A DNA stretch of 64,000 nucleotides from Spirogloea muscicola (GCA_009602725.1 WELB01000110.1:371772-435771); one strand, 5' to 3'. Shown: positions 23,660-36,898, counted from the stretch's first letter. The notes: a model not told the origin generated them from the sequence alone. Program-made: numbers and translations.

Positions 23660-23885
23660 GTGCTCAGGCTAATGCTTTGCACCAGAAAGCTGGGCGAGCT
23701 CTAGTTGGTGGCAGAAGGGCTTCATATCCGCCATCCAGTATTTAGGCATCAATTAGCGGCCTTCATGTTTTGACCCGTGGTTACTGAGCCAATCTGCTGT
23801 AGCTTATGTAGGTCTTAAGATGTGCTTGCCATTGTACTTGGCCGTTTGGTTTTTGTTTGTTTCAATACACAAACTTTTTTCCATT
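23660..23885 (+). repeat. Family 2 end with tail T2
   Basis: It starts CTCAGGCTAATGCTTTGCAC and encodes the last 35 or so residues of family 2, ending TGACCCGTGGTTACTGAG at about 23770-23788. T2 follows (GTGCTTGCCATTGTACTTGGCC at about 23822). Confidence 0.75.
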
Positions 23886-24480
23886 ACCCGGAGACTAGTT
23901 TCTCTGACCTGCGGCTGCACAACAGGATACATTGAGTACCCAGTGGCCATTTCAGTCGCAGTGTGCTTTAACGCTTTTCTCGGATCACCCGGTGGGAGAC
24001 GAGGTTGTCTGACTCGCCGTTGACGTACACGGCGCCTTTGGCGCAAGATGGCTTGACCTGCTTCACCTCCTTGCGCGGCGAGCAGCGGCCCGCCGCCACG
24101 GGCAGCAGGGCGAGCAGCCTGGCTTCAATGTCGCTGGGTCCCTCGCCCAAGTCTTCCGGATGCGCTTGGCCATCTCTTTGCAGCGGTCCCTTGCCTTCGC
24201 GGTCCACTTGCGCGCAGGCCGCGCTTTGGCGGCGGCCTCCGGCTTGCTTCCGTCAGGGCGATGTCTTTCCGCCTGCTAGCTATTCAGAGTTGCATCTACT
24301 GACTAGAGGTTACTGAGAGTCCGCTTGCTGCTGTCTCCGTACTTGGCACTCCGGCTCCTTCAGGCCTTGGGCTGGCCTCTCCCAGCCACCAAATCTGGCC
24401 GCGCTTGCTGACTTTTCTGGCCCCTCCGAAGTTTGTTCATTCCTTTCCTAGGCTGGCCAATCACAGCCATCGCCCTTTCA
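23886..24480 (+). mobile_element. Non-LTR element 3' end, family 3, with hairpin tail
   Basis: Sequence matching GDEVV...VDVHGAFGARWLDLLHLLARR appears with frame changes, then SLAQVFRMRLAISLQRSLAF and RAGRALAAASG. It ends GACTAGAGGTTACTGAG at about 24300-24316. A hairpin tail with GGGCTGGCCTCTCCCAGCC is at about 24368-24386. Confidence 0.75.
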
Positions 24481-24539
24481 CTTCTTTAACGCTTTGCCTT
24501 CGCACTTCGTTCTTTCCTTTATCTCGGCTTGATTGGTCA

Positions 24540-24935
24540 GCCATCGCCCTATACTGAAAGAAGAAGTGGCACTCCCAATGGGAGCAAGGGCTGTGAAAAG
24601 CCAGCCCGAAAAGAATTACAAAGGTTCGAAGGGGCCAAATGATGGAGGGGCCTCGAAGCATACTGAAAACGGAATTTCGTGTATTTGAAACAAACGAAGG
24701 CCAAATGGCCAAGTGCAAAGGCAAGCACATCTTAAGACCTACATAACCTACAGTAGATTGACCCGCTCAGAAACCACGGGTCAAAACATAAAGGTCGCAC
24801 CGATGCCTGGATACTAGATGGTAGATACGAAGCCCTTCTGCCACCAACTAGAGCTCGCCCAGCTTTCTGGTGCAAAGCATTAGCCTGAGCACGCTGCAAA
24901 CAGGCCGAAACTCGTCGTCGCAACAACGACAGATA
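24540..24935 (-). mobile_element. Minus-strand hairpin tail and family 2 end with T2
   Basis: The minus strand from about 24930 reads RRRVSACLQRAQANALHQKA and continues to the C-terminus near 24765. T2 follows down to about 24655. A separate minus-strand hairpin tail occupies 24560-24650. Confidence 0.7.
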
Positions 24936-25623
24936 AGCAAAGGGTAGAGGAGAAGAACAGGGTAGAGGAGGAGAACTGAAAAGGGTAGAGGAGAAGAACA
25001 GAAACGCGTGGAGGGCGATGGGTCTTTCTTCTCACTTCTGCTGCCGGCTTGCTTGCTGGGGTTGCCTTGCGTCCCAGATGCGCGCAGAAGAGCCCAAATC
25101 CCTGTTCCCGCCAGGGGCGCGGGGCAGCGGAATCCCGGATACTCGACGGGGCAGCGGCGACGGCCGCGGGCGACCTGGTTAGCCGGATGGCTGACCAGGG
25201 CTGGCAGGTTAGCCGGCTGAGGGGTAACCGCCGCCGCCCGCCGGGTCAGCACGACGTGGACTCCCCCCGCCGCACCGTCACCACGGCTGGGTTGTTGTCG
25301 CACGTCGTGAAGCCCAGCCCCAGGCGTCGCTTTGGCGACGCTTCTTCACCAATGTCCCCCCGTTAGCCATGTGATGGCCACGATATGACCACCCACGATG
25401 ACCGGTCTTCTTTTGCGACCTCCTCACCAGTCGATGCGCTTGTGAAACCAGCGTTGGCTCCATTGACTTGTCTCTCAGAAAGGCGCCGTCTCTCAGAAAA
25501 GGTCGGTTTCGGTTGCTGGGCTGGGTGCAGTTCGGCCGCCGTTGGCCACGCCGACGGCCGCTTGAGCCTAGCAAGTCGTCGAGCCAGCCCATCGACGGCG
25601 ACGCCCGGCTTGGCGTGGTCGCC
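24936..25623. other. 5' flank of NYC1 with a short tandem repeat
   Basis: Three imperfect 20-base copies of AGGGTAGAGGAGAAGAACA lie at 24940-25001. The rest rises steeply in GC towards the start codon, as in the other host 5' regions here. No promoter box can be named. Confidence 0.5.
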
Positions 25624-28600
25624 ATGGCGGCGACAGCGGCGGCGGCGCAGCTGGCGGCGGCGGCGTCCTCCCGCCTCGGCTCCGTCGGCTGCAGCCTCGG
25701 TAGCGCGCAGCCGGCACCCGCTGGCGCGACGGCGGCCAAGGGCTCGCGGAGGCCTCCGCCACCGTGGGCCGACTCTGCATGGTGCCGTGGCGGCTCCCTG
25801 GCAACACCCCGACGACGGCATTGCCGCTTCCTACCGCCATCAACGAGGCCGGCAGTGTGCTGCTCCCAGCCTCCAAGGAAGGCTGGCATACAGGACCGCA
25901 CCCCCGTTGTCCAGTTGCAGAAGCTGCTGCGGCCCGCTGTGCGAATTCTCGGTGGAGCAGGTGAGACAACGTCATGTCACAACCATGTCAATCTCTCAAG
26001 GCTGCTGCGCAGGCACCCGTTTCGCCATGGCACCTCATTGCGACTGAATTGCACGTATGGCAGATCTTAGGGAATGTGAAGGGAATGCAAGCAAGCGCAG
26101 CCATGCCAGAGCAGAGCTTGCACGCCAAGTACTCCGCTTCCTCAGGGCTGCTCCAGATGAATTGGCCGCTGCCTCCAAGAGAGAGAGCTGGCCGGTCAAG
26201 GCCGAGTCAGACTTTCTGCAGGTACACTCTGGCAGACCTGGGTACATTGATATGACTTGCAATCAGGAGGTAGCGGAGGGCTGGTGGTAGTGACGATATT
26301 CTGGTATCAGAACCTTGTAAGAGAGACATTACTTCGTAGCATTCTTCCAATCATTGCAACAAAGAGTCTATCAGATCACACTGTGATACTGATAAGGCAT
26401 GCACAAACGCCTGGCTTACAGTTCCACGCAGCACTCGCAAAGTATACGATTGTATCTAGTGGCACTGGAGCAGTTCTGTCTGCTGCCTTGGAGCTTGCAG
26501 GTGAACTCTCTCCACCCTTGAACGATGGGAAGACGTTCTGGCATGTTGTTGGCAGTACTGAACTCAGGAGAATTTTCAATCAAATTGCATGCATTCGTAA
26601 GGGCAGTGTCTCCATATCTTTGTGCGGCATAGAAGTTTGATGCATGATGACCAGACCTGATCAATCTACTTAATTGTATATCCACTGCTTGTAACATTGC
26701 TCAAAGCCTTGGTGTTCTTGTGAGCATACAGGCGGCGGACCTCATCAAGGAGCAGTGCTGTGGTTTAGTTGGTTAGCAGGTCTTTTCCTTGGTTCCATGA
26801 TTGGTACTGGCCAAGTTATGGAGAGTTATGGGCGCACTGGACCTCGGAACGTGGTGGTCACAGGCAGCACCAGAGGGCTTGGCAGAGCGTTAGCACGCGA
26901 GTTTCTTCGAGCAGGTGACAACGTCGTGGTCGCCTCAAGGGATGCACCAGCAGTAGCTCAAACGGTGTCAGATCTACAAGAGGACATGATATCGCAACGC
27001 CGAAGATTGCCTCTTGGAGTGGTTCACTCTCGCGGAGGATCTGAAGAGCTGACCCGCAGGTATGGTGCACGTAGTGGCCTGACTCATGGCTTAAAGCCCC
27101 AATGGCATACTTGCAATATCCTGCTCTGTTGGCTGCTCTCTTGAACTAATCTCTTGCAGATTTCTCGGCTGAGCAGAACCACGTCATTACCTGGTGGATC
27201 AGCCAGCGCAATGCAGAAGGATCAAACAGGCTCCCAGAAGATTGTTGGCATGGCTTGTAACGTCCACTTTCCGGAGGACGTTAAGGCTCTTGTTGATGTT
27301 GCTGTGCATGAGCTTGGCACCATAGACATCTGGGTATGTTTTACTCCAAATCGTTGCTAAGCGCGTATGATGATTACTTGCATCGTATGGCCACTACACT
27401 GACTGCAATGAGAACCTACATAGCCGGTCAAGAATCACATCAGTCATTTTACTTATCTCTACCGTTACTATGGCTTGTGAAACAGATAAACAATGCAGGA
27501 GTCAGCGTAAAAGCAAAGCCTTTTCTCGAGTTCTCTGACATGGAGCTCTGCAAGGTTGGGGCGGCTCTCCTTGCCTCTTGCTCTTGGTCTAATTTCCACA
27601 CCATTATCTTTCTTCAGGTCCTTGCAGATTTGACAGGACAAACGTTGGTGCTTTTCTCTAGGTCGTCTCCACCAACCTTCTGGGGTCTTTATCTTGCACC
27701 AAGGCGGCAATTCTGCAAATGAAGAGGCAATCTCGAGGTGGGCATGTGTTCAACATGGACGGAAATGGGTCAGGAGGTCAAGCCACACCTCGCTATGCTG
27801 CGTAAGTTTTGCCAAGCAGCAAATTTGCTCTGATGGCACTGAGCTTGTTGTCACGAACAATCTGCACGTCAGTCTAATATAGACATTCATGCCATAAATG
27901 TAGTACTTGTGTGAGTCTCTCACAGTTGCCATGTCTTACGTTCCGTGGCTCTGCCACAATCTGGCATTGCTCAGCTACGGAGCTACAAAATGTGCACTAC
28001 GGCAATTTCATGCAACACTTTTGGAGGAGTGCAGACGATCACGAGTTGGAGTGCACACTGCATCTCCTGGCATGGTTCTCACGGATCTTCTTCTAAGGTC
28101 AAAGCCTTTTGCTAATTGACCTCACTAGCTGCCTCATCTTGTGCTCTGAGAGGCCGCTACATCTGAACTTCATATTTTGAAAAACTGCTGCAGTACAGGC
28201 CTACAACAGCAACATGACAATGCATGAGCCCGTTGCCTGAAAGAACTGGGAAAATGTGCCTATGCAGTGGGGCAACATTGCAGAACAAACAAGCATTCAA
28301 TATCATATGCGAACAACCAGAGACTGTTGCTCGAGCTCTTGTCCCTCGCATGCGCAATGTGAGAGGAACAGGGAAGGCCATCAATTACCTTACGCCACCT
28401 CGTATCATCCTCGCCATTGTCACAGCCTGGCTACGAAGGGGCCGTTGGTTTGACGAAGAGGTGAGAGATGAGCAAGCAGTATGTGCACATAGTGAGCTCA
28501 GGCTAACGCTTCTCTCTTTGCAGGAATGCCATGTCAGGAGACAGACTGCAGCTGTGTATGGAGCGCATCCGTTACATGATATTGTTTTCATTGTCCAATT

Positions 28601-28817
28601 GTAGAATGCTTTACAGGCGTACTCTTGTCCTGTGGCACTGCAGGGGCAAGCAGTTTATGCTGCCGAGGCTGATCGGCTCCGGATGTGGGCCGAAGGAGAG
28701 CAGCAATCGCCTGTGTCGGCTGCCATGGAGATGATGCCTAGCGGGGCATGGGTCTCGCTCTTCTCTTCAACTGTTATTTGCGCTTATTTGGTGTTCTCCA
28801 ATGTGGTCGGAGGGTAG
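25624..28817 (+). CDS. NYC1: Chlorophyll b reductase, NYC1 type (short-chain dehydrogenase)
   Basis: This enzyme reduces chlorophyll b to 7-hydroxymethyl chlorophyll a in thylakoids, the first step in chlorophyll b turnover and antenna breakdown. The exons are 25624-25960, 26064-26221, 26422-26500, 26732-27059, 27177-27333, 27486-27554, 27662-27801, 27975-28097, 28268-28460 and 28644-28817. Phases agree and give about 585 residues. The Ala/Arg-rich start (MAATAAAAQLAAAASS) looks like a chloroplast transit peptide. Two hydrophobic segments (around KYTIVSSGTGAVL and VLWFSWLAGLFLG) precede the Rossmann motif TGSTRGLG (about 232). FNMDGNGSGG and catalytic YGATK (Tyr about 424, Lys about 428) follow. 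The C-terminal membrane segment separates NYC1 from its soluble paralogue NOL. The exon 5 acceptor may instead be 27160; an in-frame ATG at 25468 gives a longer start. Confidence 0.95.
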
Positions 28818-29600
28818 AAATCAGAAGTTAGTATGCACGAATCCAGTGAAATGTACCTGCTAGAGCTGTCAAACCACCTGCCTCCACCACCTGCGCCTAG
28901 CCATTAGCAACACTCCCATTTAGCCTTGGCTTCCATTCAAGTCCGACTTATGAAAAGCTAGAAGATCCTAAGGAGTGTAATTCATACCTTGTACATAGGA
29001 GGTACACATGTCCTGCCCACACGCCAGCCAAACGAGCTGCCCCAAGTACAACCAACTACAAACAACCTGGTTAGCTGCCTTCTGCAGGCTGGAGGGTTTT
29101 GCCCTGATTGACCCATGTTCTCAAGTTTTAGACTAGCGCCTCGACTATTAGATCAAAAGAGGCGGCCAATAGGACTTGATGATGGCCCGAAATTTACATC
29201 TTAACTTGTAGGCACACATCGTGTGGAAAGAAGATGCACATGGCGCGTCCATGATCGCGTGTCGGTCTTTCATCTTTGAAGACCTGCATGCTGTGAGCAC
29301 GTCTTCCCAAAAGACCAGTGCTTAGCAAAGCTGTTGTTGGCTGGGGCCCTTTTATAAGCCCGCGTTTGTGCCATGCTACATAGAAATTATGGGCAAGCAC
29401 AAAGTCTATGCTGTAAAGAAATTTGCTGGCAAGGTGCCTTGTGAAAGTCGGCAAGTAATTGCCCCAGTCTGGTGGTGCATGATGTACATGGCGTATATTA
29501 CACAAGCTACAATCTGCAGGCCACTGCTACGGCTTACAGCAGCAGGGGCTATGCAGGTCGAGCGTCACTCAACTGGCGTCACTGTGTAGCTTCCCTTGCG
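28818..29600. other. Intergenic, 3' flank of NYC1
   Basis: No gene is supported. The stretch is AT-richer than the coding exons and probably holds the NYC1 3' untranslated region. Confidence 0.45.
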
Positions 29601-31000
29601 AGCAGCAGTTGACATTGGCATCCCCCAATGCCAGTAAATGCTTTTGGTACCACGCTGTGACAGTGAGCTGCAGGAGCCTCTCATACTTAAGGAAGCCTCC
29701 CTTATCTGTATGTATGACCGCCACTCACTTGTTCAAGTCCAGTGCACGACAGAATATGTCATTTATCTGTCAGGCTGGCCTCTCACAGCTGTCGCTTCTC
29801 CTGACTACCTTTCTTTGGATGGAGGAAAGCCTGCCATATGGGCTGGCCGATCGGTGCCAATTTCCTTCTTTCTGCCGACCCCTGGTCCACTCTCTGGGCT
29901 GGCCCGTTCATTAGACCTCACCGTTCCGTGCTATCCTTCTCTGGCGCTTGATTCTTAGACCTTTTCAACTGACCTTTTTTGAGCTGGCCTTTCACAACCA
30001 CTCTCCTCGTAAAGCCGCCCTTCATTGTCATCTTTCGTCCACATGCTCGATTGTGTTGAGCGGCGGTGAGCGCATTGCCTCCCACTAAGTACTAAGTGAT
30101 GCTATCGCCAACATTGTAAGGGAGACTGGGTATCATCCGGCAATAGAAGTGTCGGGCATCATGCCCGTCATTAACAAACGCGGCAAGCCTTATGTGAGTC
30201 TGGACGTGGTCGCCACACCCGGAGCGGTGGGCCTTGCCTGTTCCTCAATGTTGAAGTCATTGACACTTCCAAAAGGGGGAGCTCCCACGTTGACTGTGCC
30301 TGGCTGGGCAACAACGCACGCTGATCACAGAAAGAAGGGGAATCACAAGGACCACCTTCGCTGTAGTCATCTACGGCAGCTACGGGGGCAGCTTGGGGCA
30401 AACTAGCATTTAGCAGGCATTAATTGAATATCACAAACACCGCTTTTGCTGATTTTGCAGCGTTCCCAAGCTTTGGCTAATCGTGCACGCGCTCTAAGCC
30501 AGGCCACTGGCTCCGGCTCCCCAAATGTAGCATGTCGGATGTCAATGTGCTCATTTGTGGGTACTGCGATTCCCCTTGAGCCGGCTTTCGCACTGGTACC
30601 TTAGCCCACACTTCGTTTAGGGCTTTGCCGGATGTATCCCCATCCTGGAAATCGGGGACTAGTTTCTCTGACCTGCGGCTGCTCAACAGGGAGAATTAAG
30701 CAGCCAGTGGCCACTTAGGATCTGTGTGCTGTAGCGCTAGTCTGGACCCTTCGAACTTCATTCACCCTTTCTCGTTTCTTTTATTGGCTGGCTAATCACA
30801 AGACATCGCCCATCTACTGGAAGAGTCTTTCTCTCACTCTTTGCACTTGCTTTTGCCTGCGCATTGCAACGATGGCTCAATGTGACCTCCCTTTCAGATC
30901 ATGCGCACAGCTTGCCCTCTCTAGGTGACGTAGATTTGTCAATGTCCTTGCCTTTGTACTTGGCCACACAGGCCCTCCATCTCTTAATACACACTCCTGT
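29601..31000 (+). repeat. Diverged retroelement tails and a family 1 fragment
   Basis: Hairpin-tail relics (AGGCTGGCCTCTCACAGC near 29773, GAGCTGGCCTTTCACAACC near 29980) lead into a family-1 piece at 30085-30400 (GIMPVINKRGKPYVSLDVVA with frame changes). After it come end fragments near 30660-30700 (TCTGACCTGCGGCTGCTCAA) and a T2-like tail at about 30935-30985. These copies look older than those near 20-24 kb. Confidence 0.6.
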
Positions 31001-31281
31001 CTCTTTTGTCTGTTGCGGGCCGCAGCTGCCCCCAAGGAAGAGAGCCGTGCGCTGAGCGATGGAGGAGGCGAGGGCAAGGCGGCCTCTGGCGCCGAAGTAG
31101 TCTGCGGCGTGACAGCGGCAACTGAGCAGCGCGGCGGTGACGGCGAAAGCTCGCGCGCCACAGGGTGCTGACCAGGAGTGCGAGGACTGGAGCATGAGGC
31201 GCCTTACTCAGGCACCAGCATCAAGTCACCACCAAGCGGCCTGCCACGTACGGCGGCGGCGCAAGGCTGTCTAAGGGCAAT

Positions 31282-34200
31282 GTGAAGGGCTCAAGGCGAC
31301 AAGACGGCATTGGTCAAGAGCAGACAGGCAACACGGCAATGGCAGTGGTGCCGCAGCAACCGCTGAGGGGACCTTGGCGTCAGCCAGACCCGGAGACTCC
31401 TGCTGAGGACGACGATGCGGAGGATGACGATGGCGACGGCGGCGAGGAGGTGTGCGCTGGCTACGTGACTGTCAGCATAGTCGGCCTGCAGTACTATGCT
31501 GGGACGGTGAATCGCGACGAGATGGTGCAGCTCATCCGCGAGCAGCACAACCCGTATGATGCCAACGCCATCCGCGTGGACAACGTCGGCGGGGAGCGCG
31601 TTGGCCACATCGAAAGGTACAAGGTGGGCGGAGCGCCAATACCCCTGACCACCGTGTGGCATCGCTCTATTGGTAGTAGGGTCCGACCATCAGGAATTAG
31701 CTTTCACTTTATGAGCTGTCGATGCTATGCACAGACAACTGTGTGCCATTGTTGACAATTGCCTCAGAGTGTTTTGTCCTGGTCTGGGTCAGGGCTGGCC
31801 AGGATCGTGCTGGCCGGTGGCAGCTGAGTCGCCTGCCATCGTGTGCAAATTATGCTGCAGGCACTCCACCTTGCGCCACTGATTGACAGGGGCAAGGTGA
31901 AAGTTGAAGGCCTCGTAACCTCTGGTGTCACAAATAAGTACAAGGTAATGCTTTCTTTGATTGCCCGTTAACACCATGTAGCAACCTGCTTACACTCATG
32001 TGCTACTGGCCTGGACTCTTCTTGCACACACACTTGGGGGCTCATGTAAGTCGTCTTTTCGTCTTTGTGGAGAAGTGTGTTGCATTGGTGGCGGGCTGTA
32101 TTGCTTGAGACTATGCCTTTGCATGCTGCTCACTGCTCTGTGCAATGAGGCCTCTGTACCATGCTTTCTGTACATGCTTGGAAGAGCACTCACGCTGCAT
32201 CCTCCGACCATCATGATTGCCAATGAGCAGATGCCCTGCCAAATTTACGTACACTGCAAGGCTGCGGCAACAGATGAGGTGGTCGACAAGCTCACCTCCG
32301 CAGGTCTGCCGCTTATCTGTGAGGTATGTGGCACAAGTGACTCCCAAGGATGCAAGTGATATATTGGTGCACCTTGCCTGGCCAGACATGTACACAGCTT
32401 GCACACATTCCGGTAGGTGCCCTCTCAATTGACCGCGTGTGAAATTGCTGATGTCCATGGCTACACACAGGCCAAAGGTCAGGTATATGATACCACTGGC
32501 TCACAGTCCTTCCAACCAGGCAATGTCGAGAAGAACTTTGAGAGCATTTTCAAGAGCTTGGCAATCGCACGTGGTCAACGACAGCAAATAGAGCCGCCAT
32601 CGACCATATCCTCTCCACTCTTTCCTGTATGGATTCCTGTCATAATCTCTTACATAAAGACGCCTGCTTCGTGCATGCCATTGAAAAGCTTATTGTGCTG
32701 TCAGCACTTGCTTTGTCCATGCTTCCGATTCGATCCTTCTTTCTGAGTGGTCTTGTCAAGCACTGTACAGCACCAGAAGGAGGCTCTGTCTTGGCTGGTC
32801 GACCGAGAAAAGGATCGCAGACTGCCACCGTTCTGGGAGCGGCAGGAGTGCAATGGGGAGACGAGATACCTCAACACGATCACCAATTATACATCCAAAG
32901 ACGCTCCACAGCCGTTCCGCGGCGGCATTCTCGCCGATGATATGGGGCTTGGCAAAACACTCACCATGCTGGCCCTCATAGCTACACATCGCCCAAGTGC
33001 TGCACTCTCCAGTGTTCCAAAGAAGCTACATGATTTCGATTCATGCAGCACTGCTGGGTCCAGACCAAATAAAATACAGAAGTCAGATGCGGTAGTGATT
33101 TCGACCTCGCAAGTGAATGCCACAGATTTAGGATCAATGGAGTGCTCTAAGAGTGTAAGAGCCACATTGATTGTCTGTCCACTGTCAGTTGTAGCAGAAT
33201 GGGCTCAGCAAATTCAGCAGCACACTGTTGAGAATAGTCTAAGTGTACATGAGTACCTAGGGCCGAAGAGGATACGAGATCCTGAAGAGTTGGGCAACTA
33301 CGACATAGTCTTGACCACCTATAGTACCTTAACAGTTGAGGGCGACGAGTCCTCTCCATCGGCAACTCTGCAAAGAATTTGTTGGTTCCGAGTCATTCTT
33401 GACGAGGCCCACTGCATCAAGTCGCCAAAGGCACTTCAGTCAAAGGCTGCAAGGAGCTTGACAGCCTTACACAGGTGCTGCACAGGCATGCTTTGATCTT
33501 GATGCTCTTACGTGCCACTGCACCCACAGAACGTAATACTGAGGTCCGTTCTCTTATTAGGTACTAAGATTCAGCACCAGATTGTTCTCAGTCTTTGCAT
33601 AGACACACTTAGCTTGCTCTTCCGTGCTGCTGCTGCAGGTGGGCAGTCACAGGGACGCCTGTACAAAACAAGCTGGCTGATCTCTATAGCTTGATGTCAT
33701 TTCTGCATCTGCAGGTGCACCCTGTCAACCACTGCTGACTTGAAGATTGGCCATGCTTGCCTGCTGCTTCTTTAAGAGCATGGACCAGACTTGTGCAACT
33801 TGCAGGTTCTGATGCATCGGCAAGTCATACTACTGAACAAGGTTGTCTGCCCTTATTGTCTTAGAGCAGCCCTTGGACGAGCAGTGCTTTTGGCTCCGTA
33901 CAATAGAGCGGCCCCTGACATATGGTGACCCAAAGGGGCACAACCGAGTGCGTGTAAGATACAGCCAGATGCTGAGGCTGGTCTCTTGCGTGCCTTCTGA
34001 GTAGATGCCAATCCTTGTGCAGAGTCACTAGCACAGATATGTTCACCAGAACGCTTGCTCTTATAAGAGCTTGCACGTGTATCTGAGCTCCCGTATGGCC
34101 TCATGTACAGTGGTCATTGATTGCCCGTTGTCCTTCACGCTCTCTAATTCCACAAGTAAGCCACACTGATGTGCAGGTGTTAATGGCTGCAATAGCTTTA

Positions 34201-36195
34201 CGAAGGACAAAGTCAGATCAAGCAGGCCAGCTGTCCGTCGAGCTGCCACCACGGACAGTCAAACTTCACTTGCTTGACCTTTGGAGCTGTGATCGCCAGA
34301 AGTACGAACAGTGGGAGGAATATGGGCGAGACTTGATCAAAGATACGATTAAGCATGGGACAATTCTGAAGAATTATGCTAATGTGCTCGAAGTGATACT
34401 CCGCTTGCGACAAGTTTGCGATCACGCTTCGCTCTGTCCAAGTCTTGACAGCCTCGCAAAAAGAGTGGCAGAGCAGGATGGTAAGTACGACTCCCCCCTA
34501 AAGAACTGAAGCAGTGCTGCTGTGTGACTAATAGTGTGCTTGCCATGCTTCGGCCCTTCGCTAAGTCCCAAGTTGAGCTGCTGTTGCTGTGTGATTGAAT
34601 GGGGTTCTAGTGTCCTGCAGTACTTGTCGTTCCTAATGCATTCACGCAAGGTTACAACTTGCTGCAGCTGCCCCGCCAGAGCTGATGCAGAAGCTCCTTG
34701 AGTATCTACGGGACAGTGGTGATGATGATTGCCCAATATGTCTGTGCCCTGCCAAGCCGCCGGTCATTACAAGATGCGCACACATATACTGCTGGCGGTG
34801 TATCAACAAAGTTGTCACTCGGGGCAATGGACAGTGCCCTCTTTGCAGGACTGCTGTCTCCTCCGCTGATCTGATTAGGGTTCCTCCTGAGCCAACAATT
34901 GACTTGAATGAATCAACTTCCAGCGAGGTTCCAAGTGAAGCCACTTCCAGCAAAAGCCAAGGTATGCTGCTATGATGCAGATGGGACATGCCCAGTATGT
35001 ACTTGCCAGTCGCAAAAGCCAAGTGAGGTCCTCGACAGCATGGCACTGACACTTCCAGTAAGGAGCTATGTATCTGAGGCTACAGTGCAATGCATGTCGT
35101 ATTTTGCAGTCGGTACTGCATTGGAAAGCCCATAGCTTAGTTCTTGCCAGTTGTCACTGCTCAGAGGCCACGCCTGGTAGTGCCAAAATTGCTGCTCTTG
35201 CACAGTCCTTGCAAGATGTTCGAGGTGAAGATCCCTCCATCAAGTCTGTGGTCTTCTCACAGGTTATGAGTGCAAGAAGCACCTTCCTTACAGCTAACTC
35301 GCAGAGAAAATTGCTGGACAGCATTTCATACATTTGCACATATTCTACACTAGTATACTAGGAGCATAAATGCACTTGGCTACAATGTGGGCCTCAATTC
35401 CTTGATAGTAGCATCATGTTTTCATACTATGCAGTTCACAGGCATGCTGAGGCTGGTGAGGCAAGTGCTGACGGCATCGGGAGTCCAGTGCTTAACACTG
35501 GACGGGACATTGAGTAGGAAGCAGCGTGAAGAAGTCTTAAGGGACTTTCAGTCAAAAAGTGCATGCAGCCCATCTGTGCTCCTGGTCAGCATGAAGGCGG
35601 CAGGTCAGCTGCACGGTCTTCATTTAGATCTTGAAAACTAGGGCTTCTATTGCCATTATGGTCACTTTCTTGAGAAGCTTGGGAGTCCCATCATTGAAGA
35701 TGGCCATGTCATCACCACTTGCATGGCTATGTCCAGGGGTTGGCATTAATCTTACAGCTGCATCTCGTGTCTACCTCCTGGATCCATGGTGGAACCCCGC
35801 TGTTGAGGAGCAGGCCATGGACCGAGTGCACCGTCTTGGCCAGGTCCACCTCCTTAAGATTGGTCACAAGTGTGTCAAGCACAAGGATTGCTGGCAACTC
35901 TCAGGCTGCCCTGCTTCAGAAGCTGCGATGTGACGGACAATGCCTTAATTAAATTGGCTTTTATGTGCAGCCTGCACTGCGTACTTCTGAGGCTCCTGTC
36001 TTGTACCTGTGTCTTTACCTGCAGACTCGGCCGGTGACTGTGGTGCGATTCATAGTGAGGGACAGCATCGAGGAGCGTATCCTGGAGCTGCAGGAGCGCA
36101 AGAGGCATCTTGCAGCTGCTGCATTCGAGAGTCGCACACCAGAAGACCTACAGCGTGCTCGAGTGGAAGACGTTCGTCTGTTGATGAGACTTTAG
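31282..36195 (+). CDS. Rad5/HLTF-like DNA translocase and ubiquitin ligase (HIRAN-SNF2-RING)
   Basis: Rad5/HLTF proteins remodel stalled replication forks and extend ubiquitin chains on PCNA. The exons are 31282-31623, 31861-31944, 32231-32323, 32471-32626, 32771-33474, 33639-33714, 33867-33953, 34177-34480, 34668-34961, 35165-35262, 35435-35603, 35737-35843 and 36025-36195. Phases agree and give about 894 residues. A HIRAN domain ([20 protein letters not shown] through GHIERYK) comes first. Then the SNF2 ATPase has Walker [12 protein letters not shown] (Lys about 287) and DEAH (about 435). The C3HC4 RING ([25 protein letters not shown]) sits inside the helicase, as in all Rad5 proteins. The second helicase lobe ends with [23 protein letters not shown] 31339 (MAVVPQQPL) is an alternative start. 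It matches plant RAD5B/HLTF more than SHPRH, which has extra domains. Confidence 0.93.
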
Positions 36196-36898
36196 TGTCT
36201 CTGAGATGTAGTGCCCACTGCAAGTCCCTGTACCTGCCCATGATTCCCCCCACCTTATCTTCCCCATTCAGATGAATTTTCTTAAGTCAACAGCAGTGGC
36301 AACCCATTCATGTTGCGCTCCAATTTCGTAGTTTCTCTTCCTCCTTGACTTCCTCGACTCCTTAACTTGTTGAGTCCTGGTAGCCAGGCTCAAGTTGCAG
36401 CTGGCTAGGCCCATCTCTTCTCTTCCACTGCTCACACTTTCAAAGCTTGTAGCATCTCATGTACAATTTCCAATGACCCCTTCGTGAAAGTCTCACTTCA
36501 TCCTTCTGTCCTGACGATGGCCCAAGCAAACGATGACTCGTCAATGTTTTAAAATTAGCCTGGCGCTGGACGCCTTTCAGCTCTCAGCATAGGATAGCAA
36601 TGCCCAAGCACCAAACAGATTTGATGCCTTATGACCAGCACATGGTGTTTTTGGGTATATTCATTGCCTTGACTGATGACTCGGACTTACAATAATACTG
36701 ACGCTGAAGTAGCTGACGACCTGAGGTACTACATGGTTGGGAGCCATGCCAATCGGAACTGTACAATCGGCACCCATACGGGGCGCAGGGGCTGTCTGAG
36801 TAGCCTCCTTCGCCTATGAGAGCGCCACTATTACCAACATCTCCAATCGCACAGTTGATTCTACAGCGACATGACGAAGCAGTATTGCAACCCATGTT
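36196..36898. other. Convergent 3' flanks of the Rad5-like and uL29m genes
   Basis: I see no gene here. The AT-rich sequence between two converging stop codons is probably the two 3' untranslated regions. Confidence 0.5.

Noticed and set aside
31291-31662. Minus-strand frame opposite the Rad5-like first exon
   Set aside because: Antisense shadow; the plus strand encodes a recognisable HIRAN domain with correct phases.
34950-35023. Second GCAAAAGCCAAG copy in a Rad5-like intron as an alternative donor
   Set aside because: Using it would add about 50 unconserved bases and change phase. The first donor (CAAG|GTATGC) joins cleanly to the next exon.
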